Positions 37,718-47,595 of a stretch of DNA of 64,000 nt are shown here, one piece after another; within the stretch, counting starts at the first letter, position 1, and every line of letters begins with the position of its first letter. The translations under genes and the position numbers were made by a program. The notes below the pieces were generated by a model, which ran no database searches, was not told where the DNA came from, and saw only the letters and a list, made by a program, of their open reading frames with translations. The stretch spans positions 22,365,217-22,429,216 of the forward strand of contig OZ020246.1 in NCBI GenBank assembly GCA_963971285.1. Direction: 5' to 3'. This DNA is from Astropecten irregularis. Lineage: Eukaryota; Echinodermata; Asteroidea; Paxillosida; Astropectinidae.

Positions 37718-38085
37718 TTAAAGGGATGGTACAGAATTGGTAAGCGAAATACATTTCAAGATCACATATTCACATAAAACTTACACAATATAATGGTGAT
37801 GATAGGAGAAAACATGAAATGTTTTTGTCTGAAATGCCATATTCGTTGAGAAATAAATGAAACTATTTTCCGATTGGAATAAATCGCTTCGACGCGTTTT
37901 ATTATTCAAACGACTGTGTTGAAATGTGTAAACGGGTTTTCATTAGTTTCTCGTGACCCAGATGGCTGATTGACCTCAAACTTCTACAGGTTTGTCAGTT
38001 AAGGTATTATGATGCATCAGTACAATGTGCTTTCACTGTCAGCAACAGTTTTGTCGCAAAAACCAGTTCAGTACCATCCCTTTAA
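37718..38085. repeat. TTAA MITE, second subfamily, full copy
   Basis: TTAAAGGGATGGTACAGAAT at the left and GTTCAGTACCATCCCTTTAA at the right are inverted over about 26 bp. It has TTAA at both edges. Near-identical to 57946-58320. Confidence 0.9.
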
Positions 38086-38086
38086 C

Positions 38087-38388
38087 TTAGGCCTATGTAC
38101 GCCAGTGACTGCCGTGCCGAACTTAAATAATTTATTTTCAAGTTTGGCACGGGCAATAGCACGGCATTAAGCGTGAATTTGGCGCGATAAATTGAGTTCG
38201 GCAGGGCAAGCTCTTTGGCTCGACTGGGTTTGCCACGCTATTGGTATTCGGAACGGCAGTCGGCACGACAATTAGGGGATCTGAGCTCGGCGTTTAGAAC
38301 AACTGCCGCGCCACTGCCTAACTATTGCTGCACTCATTCGATTTAAGTTCGGCACAGCAGTAGCACGACGTATAGTCTTGGCCTTAGT
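38087..38388. repeat. Foldback rich in CGGCAC/GGCACG motifs
   Basis: CTGCCGTGCCGAACTTAAAT at 38108 pairs with ATTTAAGTTCGGCACAGCAG near 38340. The inside repeats variants of TTCGGCACG and GGCACGGCA. It abuts the MITE ending at 38085. Confidence 0.6.
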
Positions 38389-39179
38389 CTTGATCTTAAT
38401 TTGGCACACTTAAGCTAATCGATTAGGCGGTAACAATCATGTATTCTGCAAGGAACAATTAATCTTATAATTATACAAATCACTAAAAGAATTGCATGGA
38501 TGCTGGAATCCTATTCTAATGTAACCAGTGCGGATTAAATAAGTAAATGTGCCTTCTCATTCATGTCGTTTTTGTTTTACCAACTTCCCGACTGAATTAA
38601 TTTGGTAAGATTCGCACATAAACAATTGGATGGAATTGTTTAATAACTTTCCACTTGTTCTGCTAATGTGTACAATGAATGATCCCATTCCTTCTGCCAT
38701 TCCCTCCTTCTATACTTGCATCGAATAATACCATCTTACCGTGCTACAAAGGAAAGTTTTTTTTTATGCTCCATATATTTGAATGTGAAAGGAATGCTTA
38801 AGAAATAAAAAAAAAATCAATTATACATACTGAGTTAAGACCAAGTTCTAACAGCTATTGTGTGGTAAATATTTCTTAGTAATAAACAAACATTCACAAT
38901 AAAATACATTTGATTAATATATATAAACACGTTTTTGTGCATTACGAATTGTAATTAAGAGGTGCGCGAAATATATAGCTTCGATTTTAAATTCCGAATT
39001 TCTACTAACTCTTTTGAAGCTCAATACGTCCCCATGTTTTTGAAAGAAAGTTCAAACCAGTTGGTGCGCAAAAAGATTTGCCAGTTACCAGTTTCATTAT
39101 AATTATCAGTATGATTTTGTAATGTATGATATGAACACAGATAATTATTAAGGAATACTATTTGGTAAAGAATAATTAC

Positions 39180-39309
39180 CTTAAAATTCAGCCAACGTGT
39201 GAATAGTCCAGCTGTCAAGTTGAAGAAGTGATGCTGAATAATGTCATTGGATCTTTGTGCCAGTGTGCCTGTCTCCACTTGTGTAGTTTTGATGCATTCC
39301 GAGGTAGGC
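39180..39309 (-). CDS. Possible 15th exon of the secreted protein gene
   Basis: On the - strand a TAG acceptor ends at 39310 and an AAG|GTAATT donor follows 39180. The incoming phase of 2 fits exon 40841-41030. The frame reads PTSECIKTTQVETG, then NDIIQHHFFNLTAG and LFTRWLNFK. The composition is protein-like and one cysteine is present. Against it: the acceptor lies in TAGGCCTAC, a string common all over this non-coding DNA, and unit 1 has no visible equivalent. Confidence 0.4.
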
Positions 39310-39489
39310 CTACTTGTATATGAAAATCAGATCTTGACCCATGAATACCTCTTGTCGTTCTTACTGTGCATGATTGTGAAGAAATGAAAGAGAGAAAAAA
39401 AAATTGCTTTCAAATTAGACACAACGGGACCGGGTATACCCAATGAATACAAACGTGGGATCTGAGACAATGCATGGATGGTGATCTGT

Positions 39490-39855
39490 TAGTACAGGAT
39501 TGGTAACATTATATCCAAACAATTCACAGATTTACGTATAACTTTCAGGTGGTGCTGGTAGAAACATGGTGTTGGTAGAAACATACCGTTAAAATATTTC
39601 CGCCTGAAATGGTGTATTTATCCAGAAATTAGTAAAACAAAGATCTAGAACAGTTTTGATCTCGGGGTAAGATCAAAACTATTCTATATATGTTTATAAG
39701 AAAAAAGTAGTCGGATTTTCGCTGTTTTCTCGTGACTCAGATGTCTGATTGAGCTCAAATATTTACAGGTTTAATATTTCATGCATATGATTGATCAAAC
39801 AAAGTGTGACGGGTGTTGTTCAGTGAACTTCACCAATCGTGTATTATGCCTTTAA
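39490..39855 (+). repeat. TTAA-family MITE, nearly full copy
   Basis: AGTACAGGATTGGTAACATT to CCAATCGTGTATTATGCCTT-TAA. It contains a short internal repeat of GGTGCTGGTAGAAACAT / GGTGTTGGTAGAAACAT. Located just before the LINE piece at 40125. Confidence 0.8.
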
Positions 39856-40124
39856 ATCCATACAAACTGACTTCAAATTTGGGATTCGTTTCATTATTGG
39901 AAACTCTGCAAAACAGGGCTGTAAATATATAACGGTTTTGGCTGTCTGCCACATTAAATGATTCACCCATTTGCCATGAAACGATCATTATAGGAAATTA
40001 CATGAATGTTGATTAATTTTGTAGAGTAGAAATAATCATGCATGGTGAAATTTCAAGCATGCAGAATATCATAATGGACGTGGATGGGAACGTGATATTG
40101 ATGGGCCTTTTCTTTGCTCAGCAC

Positions 40125-40763
40125 TCGCCAACTAATTCCAAAAAGTTTGGTCTTACAATTGAAGACCTTTTGACAGTTTATGTTGGTTACATACGCCCAT
40201 TAGCTGAGTATGCAACTCCTGTTTGGCACCCAGGTCTCAATGACAAGCAGTCTGCCTCGTTGGAAAGAATCCAGAAACGTGCACTTCGGGTTGTCTTAGG
40301 CAATAATTATAACAGTTATGATGATGCTTTAAAATTGTGCAATATTCAAACCCTCCAGACTCGTAGGAATGCATTATGTTGTACATTTGCTACCTCACTT
40401 TATCATTCCAATCAGTTCTGTCATTGGCTTCCAGCAATTAGGGGTGATCAACACAATCGGGATCTGAGAAACTCAAACAAACTCACTACCCCTAAATGGG
40501 TCACAAAACGGTACTTTAAAAGTCAGATTCCTTTTTATGTTAAATGGTGATTTATTTAACTAACGTTTAAGTGTTTATGCAATTGTATATTTTTTTTTAC
40601 TTTCCAATGGAGTGAATACTGTCTCTTTGTTGTTATCTATTTTTATGATGTTATTTGTTTAGTGTTTTTTACCATTTCTTGTAATCACTCAATTCACCTC
40701 TTATGTTGCAGCGTGACTTTTAAAAAACCTTTAATGAATGAATTAATGAATGCATGAATGAAA
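40125..40763 (+). mobile_element. LINE 3' fragment (end of reverse transcriptase ORF, 3' UTR and tail)
   Basis: An open frame to TGA/TAA near 40550 reads IEDLLTVYVGYIRPLAEYA, TPVWHPGL, LERIQKRALRVVLG, then TLQTRRNALC and SQIPFYVKW. This is the typical C-terminus after the RT domain in Jockey/CR1-like non-LTR retrotransposons. About 200 bp of 3' UTR follow and end in a degenerate tail of TGAATGAA repeats (40730-40763). It is 5'-truncated: no YADD core or endonuclease is present. The frame itself is unbroken, so the copy may be fairly young. Confidence 0.85.
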
Positions 40764-40840
40764 TTCTGTTTGGGCGTGGGTATTTCAACGGTAATATTCC
40801 GAAAACCTATAAATATTTGTAATGGTATCTGAATACTCAC

Positions 40841-41030
40841 TTTTCTCCAAGTTTAATCCAGTCTCCGCTGATAGCATTGTAGCAAGACATGACATGTACA
40901 CCTTGGCTGTCTATGGTTAAGTTGAAGTGGACCGATATACTGACGTTGACTTGCACTGCATCACCGCAGGTCTCAGGGGGGACTCCCCAGTCATCGGTAT
41001 TGATTGAGCATACGCCCTCTACCAACACAC
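40841..41030 (-). CDS. Secreted protein gene, unit 2, VLVEGVCS exon
   Basis: Acceptor TATTTTTCAG (ends 41031), donor AAAA|GTGAGT after 40841, phase 1 in and 2 out, 190 bp. It reads GVLVEGVCSINTDDWG, then PPETCGDAVQVNVSISVHF and MSCYNAISGDWIKLGEK. Its three cysteines and the VLVEGVCS start match exon 45674-45851, as do both phases. Without splicing the frame would stop at TGA 40837-40839, so it could instead be terminal. It carries NVS and NLT glycosylation sequons, as expected for a secreted domain. Confidence 0.8.
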
Positions 41031-41337
41031 CTGAAAAATAAACAACATGAATGCAACTGGATGGACCGCGATGACATTTATTTTATTTATTTGTTCCAAT
41101 ACTGCGTGCGTGTAATGGCCATACCGGCACTACCACGGTTTGAGGGCCTATACTGTCACATACTGTGAAACATACATAATGATAAAGAGATTTAAGTGTG
41201 TACGTTGTATGTGGCAAAATGGAGTGGAATGGTTGATATTATTCGAAATCTTGTTAGTGGGACACGGGACGGCTTCATAGCTAAAACGAAATACCCAATT
41301 GTATTTGACAAAAGTTAATTTCCAGTTTAGTCCTTAC

Positions 41338-41582
41338 CTTGATTACCCCATGGCCAGTTGGGATCACTTGGCGTCCGGCAGGCCATGATGTCAGTCAAGA
41401 AGTCTGGGTTTGGTACACTCACAGAGTTACACAGGCTATCGCTAAGATGCCACTCGTGGCCTAAGTGCACTGGGTCATCGCTGATAGAAAACCCGATGAC
41501 ATCTGTATCTTGACACATAATCGCCTCCTTGCTCACGATGGTTGACAATATAGTGCAACTACCGGAAAGTATTTTGTTCAGC
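41338..41582 (-). CDS. Secreted protein gene, unit 2, main ~80-codon exon
   Basis: Acceptor AATCATTTTAG (ends 41583), donor CAAG|GTAAGG, phase 2 in and 1 out, 245 bp. Contents: LNKILSGSC, AIMCQDTDVIGFSISDD, WHLSDSLC, FLTDIMACRTPSDPNWPWG and NQG. Cysteine positions and the motifs CQ-D-VIGFS-DD, W-L-D-C, FL-D---C and PNW-WG-QG line up with exon 46425-46666. Confidence 0.85.
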
Positions 41583-41914
41583 CTAAAATGATTTATGAAA
41601 AACATGGTCTCCCGTGGTGTTAATGTAATTATTAGTTAACGCACTATGTAAACTGTCAAATTCAATTTCTCAATTCAACTATTTGAAGTAGCTTATAGGC
41701 CTACAACAAATTTTCCGCCCACTATATATTGTGTCAGCAGTAGTACATTCAACATCATGTAAAAGCCTTTGGTATTTGGAAACATTGCACGTTGTAGAGT
41801 GGGGACATCATATTGGTATGAACGACTTTTAGAAGCATTAGAAGAGATTGTGATGACAATAATTAGTGAACCAGACCGAATGATTAATGTCTTAATACAA
41901 ATACAGTGCTCCTC

Positions 41915-42090
41915 TTAATATGTCAAACGGAGTGAGAGATCTCTCTGACTGACATCTCTCCATCTAGTTTTAGGCCGGCCACGTCTGCGCTTCCCATGAG
42001 TTGGTTTCCATAGGTATAGCAGTTTTGGCGTTCTCTCATTGCCTATGCGTTGCACATGACCAAACCACTTTAGCCTACGTTTTATTAAAG
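41915..42090 (-). mobile_element. LINE C-terminal tail fragment (RTE/CR1-like)
   Basis: On the - strand the frame reads RRLKWFGHVQRIGNERTPK, LLYLWKPTHGKRRRGRPKTR, WRDVSQRD and ends with TAA at 41915-41917. The pattern LKWFGHV...GRPKTRWRD is the well-known end of ORF2 in many RTE-type and related LINEs. Only this tail is present and it lies in the intron between exons 41338 and 42205, in the gene's own orientation. Confidence 0.75.
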
Positions 42091-42204
42091 GTGTTTGTCA
42101 GTTGACAAACGCGCGCTTAAAAATAAATAAGGAATTTAACTGATATCAATGATTTTGTCCGCAATACATGTATAGTTATTCAGAAACGAATGAAATGAAA
42201 TCAC

Positions 42205-42241
42205 CTCATCCACCCACCGCCATCTTCGATCTGGATGCAAG
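42205..42241 (-). CDS. Secreted protein gene, unit 2, GGGWM micro-exon
   Basis: Acceptor TTCTCTCCAG (ends 42242), donor GATGAG|GTGATT, 37 bp, phase 1 in and 2 out. It reads (S)CIQIEDGGGWM and then joins R. Length, phases and the DGGGWMR end are the same as in the micro-exon 47596-47632. At 37 bp it is too short for ordinary gene finders. Confidence 0.82.
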
Positions 42242-42411
42242 CTGGAGAGAATAATGTATATAAAATAAAAAATAATTAAGTTAATATGGACAGGCAAATA
42301 TCTCAAATTCGTATTCTTAAAATGAACAGGGGTATTTATATATTATTTTATAAATATTCGTGTGTTAGGTTATTGTAACATGCCCTTATGCAATACCCTC
42401 CCCCTGCGCCT

Positions 42412-42516
42412 CCCCCGCCTCGCCTCCCCTCCCCTCCCCCTCGCCTCGCCTCGCCTCGCCTTGCCTTGCCTTGCCTTGCCTTGCCTTGCCTCGCCTTGCC
42501 TCGCCTTGCCTTGCCT
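42412..42516. repeat. Pentanucleotide microsatellite (CCTCG/CCTTG)n
   Basis: About 20 tandem five-base units, mostly GCCTC then GCCTT. The - strand frame gives KARRGKARQ repeats, which is not a gene. Confidence 0.9.
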
Positions 42517-42666
42517 TTAGAGATGAGTTGTCTTGCTTGATTGTTTACTCGCCTGATTGGCCCCTGCTTGCATGCTTGCTTGTTTGCTTCTTTCATTCTT
42601 TATTTGTTAGTGTTTAATAATTCCCTCAATTATTTGTACATTATTTATGATGAGGGTTGTACGTAC

Positions 42667-42765
42667 AGACACCGGTTGGATAGGTAGATGGACCACACAC
42701 CCGTTTGATATAATAATAAGCATCCCCTACAGAAGTACCAGCATCGATGACCGCTTGGCATGACT
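42667..42765 (-). CDS. Secreted protein gene, unit 2, CQAVIDAG exon
   Basis: Acceptor TTAATTATGCAG (ends 42766), donor GTCT|GTACGT after 42667, phase 1 in and 1 out, 99 bp. It reads (E)SCQAVIDAGTSVGDA, YYYIKRVCGPSTYPTGV. CQA-IDAG, YIK-VC and PST-P match exon 48670-48774. A second possible donor (CCAACCG|GTGTCT) would remove three codons and keep the phase. Confidence 0.8.
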
Positions 42766-42988
42766 CTGCATAATTAAAAAAAAGTAACAAATATGAATAT
42801 AACGATGGGCAAAGTGAAACTGATAACAATGTCATCGCAAATATTCTTACAATCTCGGTGCTTTTCAGAACCACTCAACTCGCGAGTTCTGTAGGCGTCA
42901 ATAAATATTCACTCTGTTTGCTATCTCCATTACATTATTTGAAGTAAATCCAGTGAATCAAAAAACGGAAATGAACGTTGTTCTTTAC

Positions 42989-43069
42989 CGTAATATTCAC
43001 AGGAGTAGGTTGTACCATTGCCGGGATGACACATGCCTCCACGTTTACAAGGATTAGGGTTACATGGAC
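42989..43069 (-). CDS. Secreted protein gene, unit 2, half-EGF exon
   Basis: Acceptor TTAACGACAG (ends 43070), donor TTACG|GTAAAG, phase 1-1, 81 bp. GPCNPNPCKRGGMC, HPGNGTTYSCEYYG. It has the first four cysteines of an EGF domain (PC-P-NPC start), but where EGF would have C5 two residues after C4 there is tyrosine. Same form as exon 49531-49614. Confidence 0.85.
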
Positions 43070-43465
43070 CTGTCGTTAACAAGTGTATGCAAACATGTTT
43101 TAATTGAATTGAATTTGTAAAGAAAAAAGGTCACACTGTACGCACATGACCTGTAACATGCGATTTTTGTTGTTACAATTTATCATCCGACGGTTTTTAA
43201 GAATTATCGTTTTCGTCAATAATAAACAATTAGATGTGTTTTATTTTCAATATCTACGCTAAATTATTTTGCGGACAAGGCAATTATAATGTTGCCATTT
43301 GGTGACGAAATGTACTAATTAAAACTACTGCTGCTACTCACATCAAAATATAAAATTCATCCTAAGTGTGGAATTTAACGTGCATACATTGAATAAAGAT
43401 ATCTTATTATATGCCAATCCTCTGGACAAAATCTTGAATGTATAATTGGTGTGCATTACAGGTCT

Positions 43466-43829
43466 TTAAAGGTAGTATCATACTTTGGTTTTTAACAAAG
43501 AAATACATATTCATGTGCAAAAATATCAAGAAAGATACAATAACAGTCACCTGTGAAAATTTCAGTCCAATATGGTGCCCACTTTTTGAGAAAACAGTGA
43601 AAACAGCCACAGTATTTCTTGAGTCTTTTCTCTTTTATTTTTGATCTTTTAAAAGATCAAACAGATTTTCGGTCGTTGTTCTACTAATTTCTGGATAAAT
43701 ACACCATTTCAGGCGGTACAATTTTAACGGTATGTTTCTACCACCACCATCTTCATACCCTGTAAGTTATACGTAAATCTGTGTACATTTCTGTTTTGGT
43801 CTCTTACCAAAGTATGATACTACCTTTAA
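43466..43829. repeat. TTAA MITE, third subfamily, full copy
   Basis: TTAAAGGTAGTATCATACTT at the left and AAGTATGATACTACCTTTAA at the right pair perfectly. One half of the inside (GGCGGTACAATTTTAACGG, TATGTTTCTACCACC) matches the other TTAA MITEs; the other half is specific. It lies in an intron of the secreted-protein gene. Confidence 0.92.
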
Positions 43830-43938
43830 GAAGGATGGGGTAGAAATTTAACTGCGTTTTATGCCGCCGTGTTCCAATTTTCTTCCACAAGTGAAATTGG
43901 AATCATTCAAACAAATTTAAGTAAGTGTCTTTGAATAC

Positions 43939-44028
43939 CGTTATATTGACAGGTGTATGTTTCTTGAGTTCCGTTAATGACAGGGCGGCAGGTATGTCCA
44001 AGCTGACATGGTGAGGACAGACATGGAC
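43939..44028 (-). CDS. Secreted protein gene, half-EGF exon between the units
   Basis: Acceptor AGATACGACAG (ends 44029), donor AACG|GTATTC, phase 1-1, 90 bp. GPCLSSPCQLGHTC, RPVINGTQETYTCQYNG. Four cysteines with the C1-C4 EGF spacing, C5 and C6 absent. It has a sequon (NGT). It takes the place that the full EGF exon (50152) has before unit 1. Its incoming phase (1) does not fit the outgoing phase (2) of exon 45674-45851. Confidence 0.8.
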
Positions 44029-44304
44029 CTGTCGTATCTACTTTGACCCAAACAAATCGTCTAAAATCGTCCCTGCAAAGAGCGGAGAGTGAAATATTAC
44101 TTACTATGGAGGGGGTGTCTTTTTCTAGTAGAGGAAAAGTAGAAATGTTGAAGAATGCATTTTACAAAATTGCTCGACCTGCTAGTTTGATAGGAGAAAA
44201 ACCTACTCTTACATTTACATCAAACCGGACAAACACCAATTTTGGTCTTTAAGAAGAATTTCAATTTTAGGTACAAAACGGTTTGTAATGATTTATAGCA
44301 CGCA

Positions 44305-44940
44305 CAGGGCTCGACACTTACTATACGGTGGCCCGGTAGTAAAAGTTTCGGTGGCCCGATCGGGACCCTCCCCTTAAAAAAAAGGCCCGATTAACCAAAA
44401 ACCAAAACCATGCCCCTTTCACAAAACTTAACTTGCTGGCCTGCGAAATTTTGGCAGGCATCGAGGCAGTGAGTCTAGGACGCACAAAGTATGGTTTTGA
44501 TGTTCAGCACGACGTTGTGGTCGACGTGAACGACAATGTAAAGCTCAATTACCCGCACTGGCCTGCATGCACGGACATGTAATTAAAGTGCATGTTAAAT
44601 GGCTGTGTCTGACTTCAAAAGTAACGCATGCGCAGTGTGTTTTCCCTCGTTATCGGGGGGGGGGATTTTACAGGATTGCCAAGACGTAACAGACAGGTCA
44701 GTGCGTACGTCCATGTACTGTCCATGTAATGGTACTGTACGTGCGTGCGGGTCAGTGAGGGTAATCGGTTCGAACACACCAACAACGTCGTGAACCACTA
44801 CTACTTGACTGCACACGTTGTACGTACGGTGTACGTGTGTACAAGCACACTCATGTACGGTCTCTTAATGTGCTTAACATGTACAGTACTTGGTTCAAGA
44901 CGTTACAGTAACTGCTTGAAAAAGTTAGTGTCGAGCCCTG
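44305..44940. mobile_element. hAT-like non-autonomous element
   Basis: CAGGGCTCGACACTTACTAT at the left, AGTTAGTGTCGAGCCCTG at the right. The CAGGGCTCGACA tip is typical of hAT elements. The interior of about 600 bp has no transposase. A clear 8-bp target duplication was not seen (AGCACGCA against CCAAGCGA), so the edges have decayed or the class is wrong. Confidence 0.65.
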
Positions 44941-45673
44941 CCAAGCGATTATAAATGAGAAGCGAAGTATATACATATCCGGATAAAAGTTTATTTGATG
45001 GAATAATTCTCACAAAAATAGCTTGAGATATAAATTTGCGGATAACGATTTTCAGTACACTACTGGGCATGAGAGATCATAATGGTTAAAGGGTTCATGC
45101 AGTGTTTTTTCAGTCAGGTTATTTGATTGCCTTCATACAGAGAATATACTGACAGATAATGAATGGCAAGTCTTATTTTGGTTTCAAACCCGCTTTTGGT
45201 TTCCCTTTGAATGGCTTTGCAAAATGGGGGATGTTTATGCATACTCATGTAGGGAACCAACAGCCAAAATATAATGAAAAAACCTAAACAAAATTAATGA
45301 AGAGGCAAACATGACCCACAGAAATGGTTGGTCAAACAAATTACAACACCAGTTGAGTGAAAGGAACATATTCAGCACAATAAAACTCATTGAGGGGGAA
45401 AAGGTCTGTCAGAAAACCTATTAAACAACCCTAACTTTTTGTGCACAAAGCAATTGGATTACTGCTCTCAGTTACCCAGATGACATCACAGTTTTGCTCA
45501 TGTATATGGAAATTCTAATTAGCATACAAACCAAAAACCTGTTGTTAACCTTGAAACAGTGTGAGGAAGTGGGTAAAATCAAAGGCCCATGTAACAATTT
45601 ATTTTTGGCACATGTTCAAGCCATAATATACCTATTGCATAGACCCTTTAACTAATAATCACTCACTACGTAC

Positions 45674-45851
45674 CACTGACTAAGCTGGATCCATTCTCCA
45701 CTGACATTGAGACAGTACAGCACATATGTGCCGTAGTCGTTACTGAAGTGGAGTGATATGTTGACGTGGACATTCGCTGCACTCCCACATGCATCAGGCG
45801 ATATTTCACCCCAATTGACATCGGTTGAACATACGCCCTCTACCAATACCT
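45674..45851 (-). CDS. Secreted protein gene, unit 1, VLVEGVCS exon
   Basis: Acceptor CTTATGTTTAG (ends 45852), donor CAGTG|GTACGT after 45674, phase 1 in and 2 out, 178 bp. (E)VLVEGVCSTDVNWGE, SPDACGSAANVHVNISLHF, YVLYCLNVSGEWIQLSQ. Three cysteines at the same places as exon 40841-41030, and the same phases. Two sequons (NIS, NVS). If the donor is ignored the frame adds WYVVSDY and stops at TAG 45652-45654, which would end a first gene here. No exon with the needed phase (2 to 1) was found between this and 44028. Confidence 0.8.
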
Positions 45852-46424
45852 CTAAACATAAGATGATTGATAACATTTTGGTCACATGAGGCCTAAGATT
45901 TATTCTTTGGGCCTATTTATAAATCATTGAGATAAGATGTACATATCACAATAGGGCAGTGTCACGGTACGTACAGAAGAACGTTTGGCAAACGAATAGC
46001 AAACGGAAATCTATTGTTTCCAGTAACTACGGAGCTCCACGAGTGCTTTTTATCAAGACAATAACATAATTATTTCTTACCGCCAATTCGATTTAATATG
46101 GAGCGATGTATTATGAGGCCAAAGACGATTTCTCACTTCGCTTAGTAGTCTTGTTGAGATAATAATCGAGACGTACTTGAATAATACACTGCATAGTTAT
46201 CATGCACTTGCTTCGATCGTCTGTCAAGTCGTTATCAATGAATTGTATAGTTTTATTAAATTGAGGACAAGTAGGCCATAATTGGTTTACCCGTTATTTC
46301 AAAAACGTCTCGATAATCTAGAATGTCCGATGATACCCAAGCCTATACCTATTTTGTTTACTACCATGATCATAGAAGTTATACTTTTTACGGTCTCTTG
46401 TGAAAAAACAGATGCAGATCTCAC

Positions 46425-46666
46425 CTTGAATACCCCATGACCAATTGGGCAAACCTGGTCTCTGGCAGTTGGCAAGGTCCACGAGGAAGTCTAGCTTGGT
46501 AGTCAGAGAGCCACACACTCCGTCATGCAGAACCCACTGTTTTATAGGCTTTGTACTTCCAAAATCATCTTGCAGTGAAAAACCGACTATATCTTTTTCC
46601 TGACAGGCAATCTTCTCTCTACTCCAGGCTGATGATAAGTGTTTGTAGCATGCTCGACGATACAAC
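46425..46666 (-). CDS. Secreted protein gene, unit 1, main ~80-codon exon
   Basis: Acceptor GTACCACTTTAG (ends 46667), donor CAAG|GTGAGA, phase 2 in and 1 out, 242 bp. (R)LYRRACYKHLSSAWSRE, IACQEKDIVGFSLQDDF, WVLHDGVCGSL, FLVDLANCQRPGLPNWSWG, IQG. Four cysteines matching exon 41338-41582. Joined to the micro-exon it gives GGGWMRLYR, which looks like the GGGWT--QR start of fibrinogen-related domains, but the rest does not show the usual fibrinogen signature. Confidence 0.85.
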
Positions 46667-46789
46667 CTAAAGTGGTACAAAGGTACAACTTATGATTTTT
46701 GTCTATTCCATCGTTTGTGTTTATTACTACATAATGCACGATTTTCAAATGCAACCTTTGCTTCGGTTAAAACCCCTTTCACAACAGGC

Positions 46790-47456
46790 CTACGTAGAGT
46801 TGCGTAGTGTTGCGTATGTATCGTGTACGCCGAAATAAGGCTGCGTACTCAAGGTGGGCCTACGTAAATGCGAGTAGTGCGATGACGTATGGTTGCGTGC
46901 CTCGTGCAGATGCACGAATAATATAATTGGCGTACAGGCGCGTAGGATTGCGTATAACAGACGTAGGGTAGCGTACTATTGCGTGGGCATTGCGTATTAG
47001 TAGCGTAGCGTTGCGTAAAGACTGCGTACGTCCGGTGTCCAGTGCTCTACGCAAAGAGTACGCGAAAAAATTAAACATGATCAATTGTTTGCGTACATCT
47101 CGCGTACTCCTTGAGTTGCGGAACCTTTTTGAGGGGTTTATAATGTTATTCATGTTATCTATTCAAATACTTTATTTATTATTAATTAATGTTGTTATTT
47201 ATATTTATTTATATTTATGTATTATTTATATTTAATTAATTCAATTAGTTTGGAGAGCCCCTTTGGCAAATTTAATTTCTTTTGGGCAATCCTTCGGGAG
47301 CTTATTGGATTCTTATGTAGTTATTGTATTTGTTTTTTCCTGTTCTGCTGAGAGTGTTAATTGTTTGTCCTAGACTAGCGTAGGAACAGCGTAAAAACAG
47401 CGTAGGACAGCGTATAATTCCCTACGCACGCTACGCAACTGCTCCGCAACTGCTCA
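46790..47456. repeat. Region dense in TGCGTA/TACGCA motifs
   Basis: At both ends (46790-47110 and 47380-47456) GCGTA or its complement recurs every 6-12 bases, mostly GCGTA on the + strand, with TACGC near the right edge, suggesting an inverted-end element with a plain AT-rich middle. CpG is far above the local level. No family recognised. Confidence 0.5.
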
Positions 47457-47595
47457 TAAGGATTGCCTATAAGTTTTCATATCTGAATCATAAAACGTGT
47501 GCCAATATTTATAAGAAAGGGGTAACTATTAATACTTAGAACGCCAATGGAATTTCCAGTCATATGTTCACAGAAATACATTGAAAGACAATCAC

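Larger units (their letters stand above)
28980..39179. other. Intergenic region between two tail-to-tail genes
   Basis: No certain gene. It holds foldbacks (29069, 29321, 33188, 35864, 38087), a SINE (31654), a tRNA-like SINE in reverse (36948), TTAA MITEs (36480, 37718) and a CpG-richer stretch from about 34480 to 35850 with one unassigned open frame (34780). I see nothing in 29540-31650, 31800-33180, 36055-36475, 37080-37715 and 38390-39179 apart from AT-rich sequence and short homopolymers. The exact 3' end of either gene is unknown. Confidence 0.5.

Noticed and set aside
42348-42596. Lys-Ala-Arg-Gln repeat protein on the - strand
   Set aside because: Translation of a pentanucleotide microsatellite.
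46425-46666. Standard fibrinogen C-terminal domain
   Set aside because: Only the GGGWM-R start resembles it. The later cysteines and conserved blocks of fibrinogen domains are not evident, so the domain is left unnamed.
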